From positions 1 through 46,923 of the forward strand of contig JAAAJB010000259.1 in assembly GCA_016098155.1 (NCBI GenBank): DNA of 46,923 nt, in the 5' to 3' direction. Below, piece by piece: positions 10,860-21,021 of this stretch. Within the stretch, counting starts at the first letter, position 1, and each line of letters opens with the position of its first letter. The notes beneath the pieces were generated by a model. It was not told where the DNA came from and did no database searches. It worked only from the letters and a program-made list of their open reading frames with translations. Source of the stretch: Actinomortierella ambigua. Taxonomy: Eukaryota > Mortierellomycota > Mortierellomycetes > Mortierellales > Mortierellaceae. The translations under genes and the position numbers were made by a program.

Positions 10860-11128
10860 GATGGGTAAATGGACCCCTCACCAATGATGCAGAGTGGATC
10901 GAGTAGTGGCCGGGGCGGTGGGGTGAAGAAACGAATTGCGGTTCCAATGCATGTAAAGTGGCAAGGCACCTGATATCAAAATATTCCTTTAGAGGGTCAA
11001 CCATCTCTGCCATAAGGCAATTTTGGTATAATTTGTACCTGAAACTTGGCCACGCACCATGGCAAGCGATAAAGCAAAACAAAACATAACATCTTTCATT
11101 TTCCCTTCTACAGAAATAAGGGTATGGT

Positions 11129-12928
11129 TCAGTTGGTGTCAAGCTCACGGGGGTAGGCAGGGCCGACCTCCTGGATGACAGCGTGGGCAAGGTAGTGGCC
11201 CTTCTTGACGCAAGAGGCATAGTCGCGACCCTTGATCAGGTCGGCCATGAAGCCACCGCAGAAGGCATCACCAGCACCGTTGCAGTCGACAATCTCGTTC
11301 TCGGGAATGGCAATGATGGGGTACTCCTCGACATGGCCATCGGCAGTGGCAACAATGGTGTTGTGGACACCCTGGGTGAAGACGACAACACGGGGGCGCT
11401 TGGAGTTGACCTTGGGCAGCTTGGCAACGTACAGGGCGGTGGCCACGGTGTTCTTGGGCTCGGGCAGGCCATGAGCGGTGGCATAGGCCTCGGCCTCACC
11501 CTCGTTACCAAAGACAAAGTCCATGTAGGGCAGGGTCTCGTCCAGGACCTTGGTGAAGAACTGAGGAATGAAGGGGGCGGAGAGGTTCATGGTGAAGACC
11601 TTGTTGTGCTCGGCGGCATGCTTGGCAACCTCCAAGATACCATCAGGAGTGACGGTCAGATAGTAACCCTCAACATAGTAGAACTTGGCGCCCTCGACCA
11701 GCGACCAGGTTGCAGAGTCCTTGAGCTTCTCGACGGTCATCTTCTCGGCAGCCGACAGCTTGGTGACCAGCGAGCGGTCATGGCCAGAAATCAGGGCAGC
11801 GCAGGTGCCGGTGGGGACATCCTGAATAGTGACGTAGCGGGTGGTCAAGCCATCAGCCTTGGCCGCAGACACCAGCTGATCGCGGAACTTGTCGTTACCA
11901 GTGCATCCGACGTAGACGACCGAGTTGTCGGGCAACAGGCGCTGGGCGCCACGGGCAGTGTTCTGGCTGGCACCGCCAGCAACGTAGACAACCTTGGGGA
12001 ACTGGACGATCTCCTCATACCTAATGACATAATGAAGTGCAGGGGCACAGGGCGATCAAAACAAACATATTAGCATGTGTGCGCGCATGAATAGTTGACA
12101 AGTGGGCTCCTTTTTCCCCTTCATCAGAGTTTTTTTTTTTTATGGTTCCATGCCGTTCTTTCTTTCCCCAACAAGTCTTCAAGAGATCTTTCTGTGCCAT
12201 AGATAGGATCTTAGTAAGAAGACACAAGATCATCTGCTTCTGATTTCGCCGTATCCACGAGCCGAGTCCTGATTTGTTATTCATGTCTGCGCACAGGGTT
12301 CTTCTCACGCCTTGTTGGAGATTACAGTCTGTCGTCTGTGTGTCAAAGGAGCGTTAGATGGCGTATGTGAGACTAGTGGGGGGGGGGGAGGCGCGCAGTG
12401 AGATAGCTCGATCAATTGGGCGGACTTGTCTTCCGTTTGCCGTGTGTTCGTCACCATTGACCTGATCCATGCGCAGCCGATCCACGACGACAGAGTCCAG
12501 TCGCCGAGTGCCGAGTCCCTCTGGTGCTGCCTGGAATGTTCACACGGCCGACTACGTTGACGATGCAGTCCTATAAACGAGGGTTTGCGCTGCCGGAGTG
12601 GGTGTTTTCCAAGAGAACTAAGACCTTGATCTGATTATGGCATTTAATCTTTCTTCCAGAGCATCGTACGTACAGGGCAAAGTGCTCAGGCTCGGCGAGA
12701 ATGGCGTCGTTCGACTTCAGGTTGTAACTATTGGGGCGTAGATTCAGGGGTCAGTATGAAGAATGTCAGTGGAATGTCAGCTAGATGCGTTTAGACTGAC
12801 TGCATGCTGAATGGACAGGGTTAGGTGACGAGAGGGAAGGCCCCATACCGAGCGAGAAGAGCCTCATCGGCGTGGACCTGAATGTCCAGGAGGGGGTTAC
12901 CCATGCAGAAGAGATCAAACTGAGTCAT
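11129..12928 (-). CDS. Adenosine kinase
   Basis: Cytosolic PfkB-family sugar kinase: ATP + adenosine to AMP + ADP. It salvages adenosine, notably that released from S-adenosylhomocysteine in the methyl cycle. Three exons join in phase: 12849-12928, 12674-12727 and 11129-12020; 341 aa, the usual length. The start MTQFDLFCMGNPLLDIQ matches the family's N-terminus (NPLLD contacts the substrate). The GGASQNTARGAQ segment matches the nucleoside-site loop. The C-terminal PfkB signature reads DCNGAGDAFCGGF and includes the catalytic Asp of GAGD; Cys replaces the commoner Thr after the first Asp. FTMNLSAPFI and FGNEGEAEAYA are also typical. The second intron (12021-12673, 653 bases) is much longer than others here. 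Yeast ADO1 is the familiar fungal relative. Confidence 0.96.
12021..12673 (-). other. Unusually long intron of adenosine kinase
   Basis: 653 bases between exons 2 and 3, with donor GTACGT and acceptor CATTAG, while most introns in this window are 50-170 bases. It contains a T-run, a G10 run near 12380 and a 95-codon minus-strand frame (12021-12308) with no recognised motif. I see no nested gene or structured RNA, though an alternative exon or promoter could hide here. Confidence 0.75.
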
Positions 12929-14166
12929 GATGTGAAGTATAGAGGTTGATGAGGGGTGCGAGTGGGAAGAAAGAAAAAGAGAGGGGGAAAACAGAAGAAA
13001 AAAAAAACAGAGGACTTCTTATCCGCCCTTGTCCCCTAACTCTCCTTTTTTTTTTTTCTCACCCAGTTGTTACCCTTCCTCAACCCAGAGTGAAAAGCAA
13101 AGAGAACGTACGTCGTCGAGACAGCAGTTCCCCATCTCTGCTGGAATGACTGGGACACAACGTGAGTGAGGAGAACGTGCGACCCCACTTTTTACTTGCG
13201 CAATCCTACTCAGAAATGTATGTACTCCCAAAGACACGCTCCGGACTTGGCCCACCAATGCCTCACGGCCGTTGACCACAACGCATCCTTCCCAGGAACA
13301 AACTTTTTCGTCCATTCTTTTTATTACTTCTTTTTTTATCGAAAGACATTATTGCTTTCACTACTCTTTTTTTTTACTACGAACGAGAAACGATTACCTA
13401 CAATAACCAAAAGAGAATGGTGATAACTGTTAATCCTCATTGTTCGTGGTTCAACAGAAAACAGAGTAGACAAAGGGGGGAAAAAAGCAGCAGAATGGAG
13501 CAAAGTAGTAGTAGGGTAAATCCCCCTGTCTACTTTGGGACCCTTCGCTCTTGCTCTTCTTCTCTGTATCCTACCCCCCATCCACAACAAAGGGGAGGAT
13601 GGGTGGGTTTTGGCTCAGTCTTTAAATTTGGTGATTTCTTTTTATCATCAGAAGCTACTTGGCAAGCCTTTTGAGCTAGCCTTTTGCTTGAGAGTGGTGC
13701 ATGAAACGGTATAATCTTTGCCAATACAGAAGAAAAAATGGGATAGTAACTGTGGATTGCTAGTGCAACTCGTGAAGACGACATACCTGTATGATGATGT
13801 GCAATAGATGTATCGAGAGTAGTGAGCAACTGGCCGTGGTCGTGATGTGTCGTGAGAGGCAGAAGGTGAAAGGGAGACAAGGGAGGAAGAAAGAAGAAGA
13901 AAGAGAAAGTGTCAAATTTTTTCCTCCCTCTTTTGTTTTGAAATTGTCGGATCAGAAACGCCACCGTGATTTCGTGTCCACATATTTTGTGGTTGCGCAA
14001 GCTCCTCACTCTTCTCAAACCGCGACAAGTTGAGTCTCCGGTCTTCTGCATACTCTCATATGTCTACGCAGGTTGGGTTTTTTAGAGAGATGCAGAGCGA
14101 AAGCACCCTTTTATTTCTCTCTCTCTCGCCTATGCGTCCGCATACATTTTTTTCTCTTGATCCTTT
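12929..14166. other. Intergenic: adenosine kinase upstream region and F-box B 3' flank
   Basis: About 1.24 kb. On the minus strand a perfect donor-like CAG/GTATGT lies at 13786-13787 and a pyrimidine-rich leader precedes the adenosine kinase start, so a 5'UTR intron is possible. I could not place a convincing acceptor near the ATG. Several T-rich runs and short frames (13070-13315, 13530-14051) show no domain. Confidence 0.4.
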
Positions 14167-16296
14167 TCACAAAGAAAACTTGAACCCAGGTCGCAGTTGA
14201 ACTATCCGCCTCTCAAACTCGCGACAGAAATAAAGCTGCAACCCACAGATCTCTCTCAGTGCCGGGAATTGCGCCGCCAGCCACTCGGCATCATCTGCGC
14301 TCAGCTTCTCCGCCAGCGAAACATCGAACCAGGAAAGCTGCAGCGTCTCCAGATGTCGCAACGGCGCCAGGCACTGTACCAACTGAGCTTCGAGCGAGAT
14401 GTTCAACATCGCCGTCACACACCACTGTCGTTGCATCCCCATGCTTGTCGTCCACAGATGCCGGAGTTTTGTACACGTTCCGATCTGTCGCAGAACCGCT
14501 CGCATCCGCGAATGATCCGCGTCCCGCGGGTACGCCACCGGCACATGGAACGTCTCGAGCGTCCTGGCACAGGCCCAAGGCTGCTGCTGCTGGGCCTGAT
14601 TCTCGTGCTGGTCCTCACTCTGCTGGTCTGCCTTATGCTTTTGATCCAGGTCTTGTCCCTGATCCTGGTCTTTGCTTCCATCCTCATCCTCATCGTCATC
14701 GCCGTCCTCGTAATCATCTTGGTCCTGCAGCGATGTAGCAACGTCCGCGCCCGAAAGGATGCAACGCGTCCTCAGAGTCCGGAGAACATGACCTTCTTCG
14801 AGGACCTGCTGTACAAAGGCCGAATAGCCCTGAATCGACCAGAGATGGAGATGCTCCAGCGAAGATAGACTTGCCCGACAATGGGATAGCACAATCTCCC
14901 AATCGGCAGCCCGCAGGATATCGCCTTCGATCGTAAGGTCCTCCAGAATGCCTACGGGGCTCGCCTCCAATAACCGGGTCACGGCAGCAGGCCGGCCCTC
15001 GCCGACCCAACCCATCCCAGGGATCGGGTTGTTGTTGTTGTTGTTGTTGTCGTTGTTGTTGTTCTCATCGTTATCGATATGGGTCGCGTGGTTCGCAATC
15101 TTGAGGCGCTGCAAGGAAGGAAAGCCAAAGGGCAGTGCGGAGCTGGGCTCAAGCGCCTTGAGCGTCACCGCGAGGTTGGTGAGCCGCGGGAGGCGGGTCG
15201 CCCACGCGAGAACATGCCACGCATTCGACCCGCAACAGACCTCGAGCTGCTCAAGGCCGCTGCTTTCCGCTACCGCTGGGGAGAGGACAGTCGCGTGGAG
15301 GGGCCCGTAGAGGAAGAGCTTTCGGAGCTTGGGACTGTTGGCCACGAGGGTGTCCACAAAGGTCGGGGCCTTTGCGCCACCAATGCTGACAGAGGTCAGC
15401 TGGTAGAGGTGCAGAGATGGTGAGGGTGGCTCCATCAATGTCTTCTCAGCGCTGCCGCAAGTAACGGCACCGGCAGTGGATGGCCAACGGACCTCGCCTT
15501 GACTGAACCTATTGGCCACAAACAAGTACTGGAGTGAGCGCATCTGGGCGACGCTCGCCATGACTTGATCCAGCATTTCTTGCGTCCTAGTCGCAGTCAT
15601 GTCGGGTGTCACACCCTCCTCCTCCTCTACCTGCGCTTCATTTTCTATTTCTTCACTTTCTTCCTCCTCGTTATTATCTCCTTCCCCGTCACTAATTTCT
15701 TCCCCCTCGATTTCTTCCTCCACTTCCCACCAATTGAGGGGGTGCTGTGGCTGGGGCAATTCGAGGACGACGTGGAGACGCTCGAGTTTGGGGCAAAGGT
15801 AGCGTGGAAGGTCGTCCAAAAATGGCCAAACATAGGTCGTCTTCAACCGCCGTATCAGATGAGCATGTTGTCGAAACTCGTCAAGGAGGGCATCCGAAGG
15901 CATGGCCCCCGGGTCATGGTCATTGCTGTAAGAATCAAACCTCGAGCCCAAGCGCCCAGTGCGCGAGTCATCCATCCAGCCTCTGGGAGCTCTCGAGGAG
16001 GGCCCGGCAGAACGAGCAATAGCACCACTAGCACCACCGGCACCAGCATCCCCACCAGCACCGGCAGCCGCGCGACGCGCCTCTGCATCCGCCAAATAAA
16101 AGGGGGTCAGATCGAACGTTCTCCACGTCTCTGTGAGACGACGCGCCTTCAGTACCGGATTGAGGCTGCCATGCCATGTTTTGCATACAAGCAAGCACCT
16201 GGCCAGCTCGCCGAGGGTGAGAAATTCGCTGATAGCGAGAAAAGTTTCGTGTATTTCAAAGGGGGTGGTCGACCTTGCGGTCTCGTTGGCTGCCAT
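14167..16296 (-). CDS. F-box / leucine-rich protein B
   Basis: Predicted SCF adaptor, 709 aa, single coding exon. The start at 16296 (MAANETARSTTPFEIHETFL) is favoured because an acceptor site (cgcttag/cc) ends two bases before the ATG, making the upstream in-frame codons intronic. The F-box is at about residues 11-50 (FEIHETFLAISEFLTLGELA then CLLVCKTWHGSLNPVL). An Ala/Gly-rich linker, acidic runs (EEIEGEE, DEDEDGSKDQDQ) and a poly-Asn tract from a GTT repeat separate irregular leucine-rich segments such as LTNLAVTLKAL and LEDLTIEGDIL. The C-terminus (RQIGTCTKLRHLW ... APLRHLETLQLSW ... DAEWLAAQFPALREI) keeps the general plan of the other F-box proteins here but is more diverged. Repeat spacing is too irregular to count repeats with confidence. 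Confidence 0.8.
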   Translation of the reverse strand: MAANETARSTTPFEIHETFLAISEFLTLGELARCLLVCKTWHGSLNPVLKARRLTETWRTFDLTPFYLADAEARRAAAGAGGDAGAGGASGAIARSAGPSSRAPRGWMDDSRTGRLGSRFDSYSNDHDPGAMPSDALLDEFRQHAHLIRRLKTTYVWPFLDDLPRYLCPKLERLHVVLELPQPQHPLNWWEVEEEIEGEEISDGEGDNNEEEESEEIENEAQVEEEEGVTPDMTATRTQEMLDQVMASVAQMRSLQYLFVANRFSQGEVRWPSTAGAVTCGSAEKTLMEPPSPSLHLYQLTSVSIGGAKAPTFVDTLVANSPKLRKLFLYGPLHATVLSPAVAESSGLEQLEVCCGSNAWHVLAWATRLPRLTNLAVTLKALEPSSALPFGFPSLQRLKIANHATHIDNDENNNNDNNNNNNNPIPGMGWVGEGRPAAVTRLLEASPVGILEDLTIEGDILRAADWEIVLSHCRASLSSLEHLHLWSIQGYSAFVQQVLEEGHVLRTLRTRCILSGADVATSLQDQDDYEDGDDDEDEDGSKDQDQGQDLDQKHKADQQSEDQHENQAQQQQPWACARTLETFHVPVAYPRDADHSRMRAVLRQIGTCTKLRHLWTTSMGMQRQWCVTAMLNISLEAQLVQCLAPLRHLETLQLSWFDVSLAEKLSADDAEWLAAQFPALREICGLQLYFCREFERRIVQLRPGFKFSL
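15028..15063. repeat. GTT trinucleotide run (poly-Asn coding)
   Basis: Tandem GTT with one GTC interruption on the plus strand. On the minus strand it encodes the NNNNDNNNNNNNN stretch of F-box protein B, between two leucine-rich segments. Length variation would be in frame. Confidence 0.95.
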
Positions 16297-16298
16297 GG

Positions 16299-16490
16299 CT
16301 AAGCGGGACAACACGTGAGCGAGTGAGAGACAGCCGCGTGTATGACTAATGTATTGGTGTGTGTATGCAAACGTGAAAGGGAAGGGGGGGGGAGGAAGGC
16401 ACAAATTGTGTCTGGATGTATGGATGTATGAATGTGGACAAAGAGGGAGAGAAAAAGGAGACGAATGGTGAAATGATCAGCAAGACTTAC
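16299..16490 (-). other. Probable 5'UTR intron of F-box gene B
   Basis: On the minus strand a consensus donor GTAAGT begins at 16490, and a pyrimidine-rich stretch ending CGCTTAG falls at 16299, two bases before the start codon at 16296. No upstream frame would join the ATG frame with its own start, so the intron is most simply in the leader. The 109-codon frame at 16299-16628 that crosses it, with a signal-peptide-like start, is not supported. Confidence 0.5.
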
Positions 16491-16563
16491 ACAAAACTGT
16501 AGTGCATGATGGCGCCTTGCATCTGCATCAGGTTTCTCCAATCTTTGAGTGGCAGTGCATGGG

Positions 16564-19500
16564 CTAAGGCACAGAGCCCCCAACACTATGAAAGTCGTGG
16601 CGTGGAAGAATATATTCGCCCGTCCCAAGACTCAAGCGCTCCAGTCGTGGAAAGCGTTGCAGATATACCCGGAGTAGAGCCCCAAGCCTCTCGTAATGAC
16701 TGCTGGGTCGCGACACCATCTCTGTATAGGTTGGTCCCATCCCGGGATATTCAAGCTGGCTTCCTGGTTCTTCATCTTCATCTTCTTGCTCCTCCTCCTC
16801 ATCATCGCCCATACGTTTGTCCAAGGCGGCTATTGTTGAATTGGAGACGACTGAGCAGTTTGGCACTGGACCGTCAAAAATGCCAGTCGTGAAAGTGCTG
16901 CCAAAGCCTCGAACATAGCTCCCGTCACTCGTACATACGTCATAGCCACCATCTGTGTCTGCTTCCTGCGCCAGCTCGATGCCACGAGGAACAAGCACCC
17001 AGTCGATCAAGGGGGAAGCGCTGCGAGAGCTCGGTAGCAGTGGTAGTGTCGGTAGGGCAACTACGTCCATGTCCACCTCGTCGTTGGACTGCCCCAGGTC
17101 CCATGAGCCACCTTCGTACGGATCCACTTGCTTGTCCTTGTGAGCGCCTTTCGACACCCTGAGCTCCTGGCGAGCCAGCTCGCGCGACCTTTCCAACTCT
17201 GCAATCCAAGCCCGCTGCTTGGCCGTCGTCAATCGAGCGCCGAGGTCCGTCATCAACTGCTGAATTTCGAGCGCTGCATCCATGCCTTTGATCAAGATCC
17301 ACAAAGTCTCTAGGTGCCGACCTTGCCCCACATCCGTGCTATAGCTGCTGTCGCTATTCCCATAATTGTGCAGGTCCTGCATGGTCACACCAGAGGTCGA
17401 GAGTCCATGCCAGGGCACCTTGAAGACCCGCAATCGTCGACAATAGGTCAGTAGCAACTGAATCTCGTCTTGCTCAGCGGCCATCATCGTCGTCGTCGCC
17501 GCCGTCGATGATCCCTCATCGCCAAGGGTATGGTTCAAATACAGGTTGCCCTCACGATCCATGGCGCCATCCGACGCATTGACGACCTCGATCGTATACC
17601 GATGGTACTTGAGCAACGCCTGGACAACACTACTGCTCCAGAACCAGCAATACAGGTTAAGGGTCATCAGCTGTGGGACGGCCTCGATCAGCAACGCAAT
17701 GTCGCGGTTCATGGTCGGATCACTGCCATCAATCTCAAGTTCCTTCATGCGCAGGCAGTACTGTCGAATATCGTCCGAGAGCTGTAACGTGTTGAGACCA
17801 TCCGTGACGTTGACGGTAAGCCGTTCCAGATCTGGAAAGTGGCGCAAGAACGGGTACGCGTGTTCGTACACGACCATCTGACGAAGACCATGATGCCGAT
17901 AATAGCATTCGCTGTCGGAAAAAACCCCAAAGCATTGTACGTGATCGAGCACCAGCATCTCAAGCTGTGGACAGCACTGCAGGATCCATTCAAAACTCTC
18001 TTGAGAGACTTGCCACCGCTTCAAGTAAAGCATCCTGAGGTTTGGCAGTCGGCTGTACACATCTGTGTTGAGGATCCAGAGTAGGTCCGTGTCTAATCCG
18101 GCCCATTCGAGTCGGGTCAGGCTTGGGTTGCGACGCGCAATGTCGATGCAGTAATTGGCCGTCCGGAGGAGTTGCCCAAGAGAATTGGTCTGACCAAGAT
18201 GGTGGCTCGACACCGGGTCGTCGAGGGCGAGGCTGTCAATGTCCTCATGGTTGGCATGGTGAGGGTTATCTTCCATGTCTGTGTTGTTGATCAGCTGAAG
18301 CACGGGTGTCGAGAATCCATCGTCGTCCATTGCCTCGGGAGGCCACAATCGGCTGTCGACGGCGTCGAGCACCATGGCCTGTCGGATATGCTCCATATCG
18401 ACACAGAGCTCCGTCAAATGTCTGACCTGCCCACAGTAAAACTTTTGAACAAGGCGATCATGAGAGATGTCGGCAGCTGTCCGGATCAGATGGCCATATT
18501 GCCGCAGAGACTCGATGGTCAACTTTGGAGAGAGGCCGTTCTTGCCCGTGATGGTGTTCCATAGTAAAGGCATGTAGGCCATCCACCACGACCGACAGAC
18601 TCGCACACAGGCTGCCAGACTGCGTGGCGCTAGATAGAGGCCTATCAGATACTGGAGCTCTGGAAGCTCTAGCGCACGGTGCTGGACAGGAGCTCGGCGT
18701 TTCTTTTTTCCCGTGCTCTGCTTGTCTTTTTTTCCGTGGTGATGGCGGCGACGGTGGTGAGAGCGACGGTGGTGATGGTGAGGGTGGGTGTCGTGAGATA
18801 AAGGCGGCGAGACCTGACGCCGCGGCTTCAGCTTGTACGATGGTGTGTGGTGTGAGGCCAACCAAGATTCTGGGAAGGTATGGGAGGAACACGGTGGGCG
18901 CGATCGTCTGTGCTGCACAGACGGGCCCGCTACCGGGATTGATGTTATGATGGCGTCATCGTCCACTGGAGCGTGTGGGATCGGCGGCTCGAGTCTTGAC
19001 AAGTCCATCGAGGAATGCGAGGCCAATGGCGCCAAGGATATCATAGATGTCGTTGTTGGGGGCTGGAGCGGAAGGAAGGACGACGGCGGGGATGATGGAG
19101 AGTAATAGAGTGGAGGGGTTGTCGAAGGGCTGAGGAGAGGGAACCAAGACTGGGTAGACGGTGCAGAGAGGGGAGGCCGAGGCAGATCGGCAGGCAAACG
19201 CCGAGGTGAGGGAGAGAGCGGCGCGCAAAACGTCCAAGGACTGGCTTCAGCAGACGTCCCCGTGGCGTCCTCGTACTGAAACAAGTGCTGTTGGTGTTGG
19301 TGTTGGTCTTGGTGTTGGTGCTGGTGCGGTTGCTGCGCTAATGGAGAAGCTCCGCGAGACTGGTCATCGTGATGCAGCCAATAGCTTGGGTCGACCGTCT
19401 CTACAAATGATATCGAGGGCTCCGTCGAGCATGCCATGCCGGCACTACACCTGTTCTCAAATCCTGGAAAGTTGCAAAGAGGCACCACCGCATCCCGTGC

Positions 19501-19863
19501 CCGCTGCTGTTGCTGCTGCGCATCATATAAATGGGCTCCTGTGCACGTCTCTCCACTGCCATGATCCCCGCCACCGCCGCTGCTGCTGCTGCTGGTGATC
19601 GAATGGAGTCCTGTAGAGGTATCGTAGTGGTAAGGCTCTTTGACTGTCTCGGGTGAGCGCCAGTGGTCATCATCCAATGGCATCCCTGTGGAAGACGATC
19701 TTGGAGGCAGGCAAGCGCTTGAACAGGGGGCGATGTCGGCACCACCACCACCACTGAAGAACGGGGCGACAGGTGAGAGAATGGGGGCCAGGGGAGGAAG
19801 AGGAGGAAGTGGTGGAAAGGGAGGAGGTGGAGGAGTCGAGGTGGATGGTGGCGTGTAAAGCAT
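16564..19863 (-). CDS. F-box / leucine-rich protein C with long disordered N-terminus
   Basis: Predicted SCF adaptor, 1099 aa from the ATG at 19863 (MLYTPPSTSTPPPPPF). An in-frame codon at 19929 would add 22 residues. The first 395 residues are Pro/Ser/His/Gln-rich, ending in a His/Arg/Lys tract that could serve in nuclear targeting or metal binding. The F-box follows at about residues 398-440: ELPELQYLIGLYLAPRSLAA then CVRVCRSWWMAYMPLLW. Leucine-rich segments come next (LTRLEWAGLDTDLLW, LPNLRMLYLKRW, CPQLEMLVLDHV, LMTLNLYCW), then an acidic DDEEEEQEDEDEE run and a closing LRVYLQRFPRLERLSLGTGEYIL. Placing the F-box this far in is unusual; the others here have it at the N-terminus. An unseen upstream exon is possible but not required. 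It lies 267 bases upstream of F-box B. Confidence 0.8.
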   Translation of the reverse strand: MLYTPPSTSTPPPPPFPPLPPLPPLAPILSPVAPFFSGGGGADIAPCSSACLPPRSSSTGMPLDDDHWRSPETVKEPYHYDTSTGLHSITSSSSSGGGGDHGSGETCTGAHLYDAQQQQQRARDAVVPLCNFPGFENRCSAGMACSTEPSISFVETVDPSYWLHHDDQSRGASPLAQQPHQHQHQDQHQHQQHLFQYEDATGTSAEASPWTFCAPLSPSPRRLPADLPRPPLSAPSTQSWFPLLSPSTTPPLYYSPSSPPSSFLPLQPPTTTSMISLAPLASHSSMDLSRLEPPIPHAPVDDDAIITSIPVAGPSVQHRRSRPPCSSHTFPESWLASHHTPSYKLKPRRQVSPPLSHDTHPHHHHRRSHHRRRHHHGKKDKQSTGKKKRRAPVQHRALELPELQYLIGLYLAPRSLAACVRVCRSWWMAYMPLLWNTITGKNGLSPKLTIESLRQYGHLIRTAADISHDRLVQKFYCGQVRHLTELCVDMEHIRQAMVLDAVDSRLWPPEAMDDDGFSTPVLQLINNTDMEDNPHHANHEDIDSLALDDPVSSHHLGQTNSLGQLLRTANYCIDIARRNPSLTRLEWAGLDTDLLWILNTDVYSRLPNLRMLYLKRWQVSQESFEWILQCCPQLEMLVLDHVQCFGVFSDSECYYRHHGLRQMVVYEHAYPFLRHFPDLERLTVNVTDGLNTLQLSDDIRQYCLRMKELEIDGSDPTMNRDIALLIEAVPQLMTLNLYCWFWSSSVVQALLKYHRYTIEVVNASDGAMDREGNLYLNHTLGDEGSSTAATTTMMAAEQDEIQLLLTYCRRLRVFKVPWHGLSTSGVTMQDLHNYGNSDSSYSTDVGQGRHLETLWILIKGMDAALEIQQLMTDLGARLTTAKQRAWIAELERSRELARQELRVSKGAHKDKQVDPYEGGSWDLGQSNDEVDMDVVALPTLPLLPSSRSASPLIDWVLVPRGIELAQEADTDGGYDVCTSDGSYVRGFGSTFTTGIFDGPVPNCSVVSNSTIAALDKRMGDDEEEEQEDEDEEPGSQLEYPGMGPTYTEMVSRPSSHYERLGALLRVYLQRFPRLERLSLGTGEYILPRHDFHSVGGSVP

Positions 19864-20867
19864 GGCAACTCCTTGTGCAGATTTTTCAGTGTTTGTGCGA
19901 GAAGAAGGGCACAGAGGAGGAGCAAGCACTCAAAGACCTTAAATAGAGCGGTAAGGAACCAATAGTAGGCCTTGGTGATGTGCAATGAACATTCATTCGG
20001 AATGAGCAAAAAAAGAAAAGGAAATGTTTGCGGGTGAGAGATCTGGGTGAGAGTGCGTGTGAGAGTGTTTTGTTTGGTGACCACGAGAAAGTATTGCACA
20101 TACGGCAGTGGGGGGAGGGGAGGGGAGTGAGGGGCGGGTGTGAGTTGGTTGGTTGGATGGGCGGGCTTGAGGTGCTGCTACGCCAGGGCTCAAGCCACCT
20201 GACGATGCAATGCACTCACACACGCATATATATACACACATGCACCACACACACACACACACAGACACAGACACAGACACTGACACACACATATACACCG
20301 CCCACAAACAGACAAGCACATCTTAAAAGGGACCAATTGCCAGTCAGTGGGAGGGAGGACATACAAATTCTCCAAAGGAGACCAATGATCTCTTCCCGAT
20401 CCAATAATAATGAAGAGGACGCGGGAAGGGAAGGAGGAGGGGGGGGAGGCAGACTTTTGGGGCAGCCTTCTTTCTTTAGTAGTACAACGCACGATGACAT
20501 GTGTAAATGAATGAGGGTATTGTGTATGCAGAAAGGGAAAGGTGCAAGTGTGGTGCTTATCGTCAAAGCGATCCGCGGCCAATGGTTGGTTGGTTGGCTG
20601 GTCCAAGACAGACTGCACCTTCTGTAAGGAACAAATCATCTACCACTGTGAGAGAGGAGAGCATCCAAGAAGTCAGGGAAAGAGAGGAAGAGAAGGAGAG
20701 ATCTTGGCAAAGAACGAGAACGAGAGCGAGATCTGGACAAAGAGACCTGGACAGAGAGATCTAGACAGAGGGCGAGAGCACCACACACCTGTTGCAGAAC
20801 ACATGGATCCTCGTAATGTAGGTAGGCATTGACTTTCGCCCTCCCCCTTTGATCCGCCAAACACCAA
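19864..20867. other. Intergenic: F-box C promoter and O-fucosyltransferase 3' flank
   Basis: About 1 kb with simple sequence: G-rich runs at 20110-20140 and 20440, a CA/CAGA microsatellite at 20217-20300, and GGTTG repeats near 20585-20600. Open frames of 60-160 codons on both strands here (for example 20028-20510, 20190-20639) are dominated by repeat translation and show no domain. No gene is called. Confidence 0.5.
20217..20300. repeat. CA / CAGA microsatellite
   Basis: TATATACACACA followed by an uninterrupted CA run and CAGACA units on the plus strand. It is simple sequence between F-box C and the O-fucosyltransferase-like gene; the Cys/Val-rich frames on the minus strand are translations of it. 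Confidence 0.95.
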
Positions 20868-20980
20868 TTAGGAGCGCGAAGAAGCCAAGACCGGATTGCC
20901 ATCCTTGTCGTACAGATGCTCCACAAAGGCTGGGTGCAGCTGCTTTGACACATAGGTCCTTGAATTGGCAGTAAACAAAG

Positions 20981-21021
<41 letters not shown>

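Noticed and set aside
11183..12073. 296-codon plus-strand open frame opposite adenosine kinase
   Set aside because: It is exactly antisense to a well-supported kinase exon, has Gly/Leu/Val-rich composition typical of mirrored codon bias, and shows no domain.
13070..13315. Minus-strand frame containing MGNCCLDD, like an N-myristoylated protein start with a GTACGT donor
   Set aside because: Any following exon would have to run into adenosine kinase only about 140 bases away in the same orientation, and no matching acceptor or domain was found.
16299..16628. 109-codon minus-strand frame with a signal-peptide-like start
   Set aside because: It overlaps the end of F-box C and the probable 5'UTR intron of F-box B, and the rest has no secreted-protein features.
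19993..20639. Several overlapping Cys/Val/Thr-rich frames considered as small secreted proteins
   Set aside because: They are translations of the CA/CAGA microsatellite and adjacent simple sequence on either strand.
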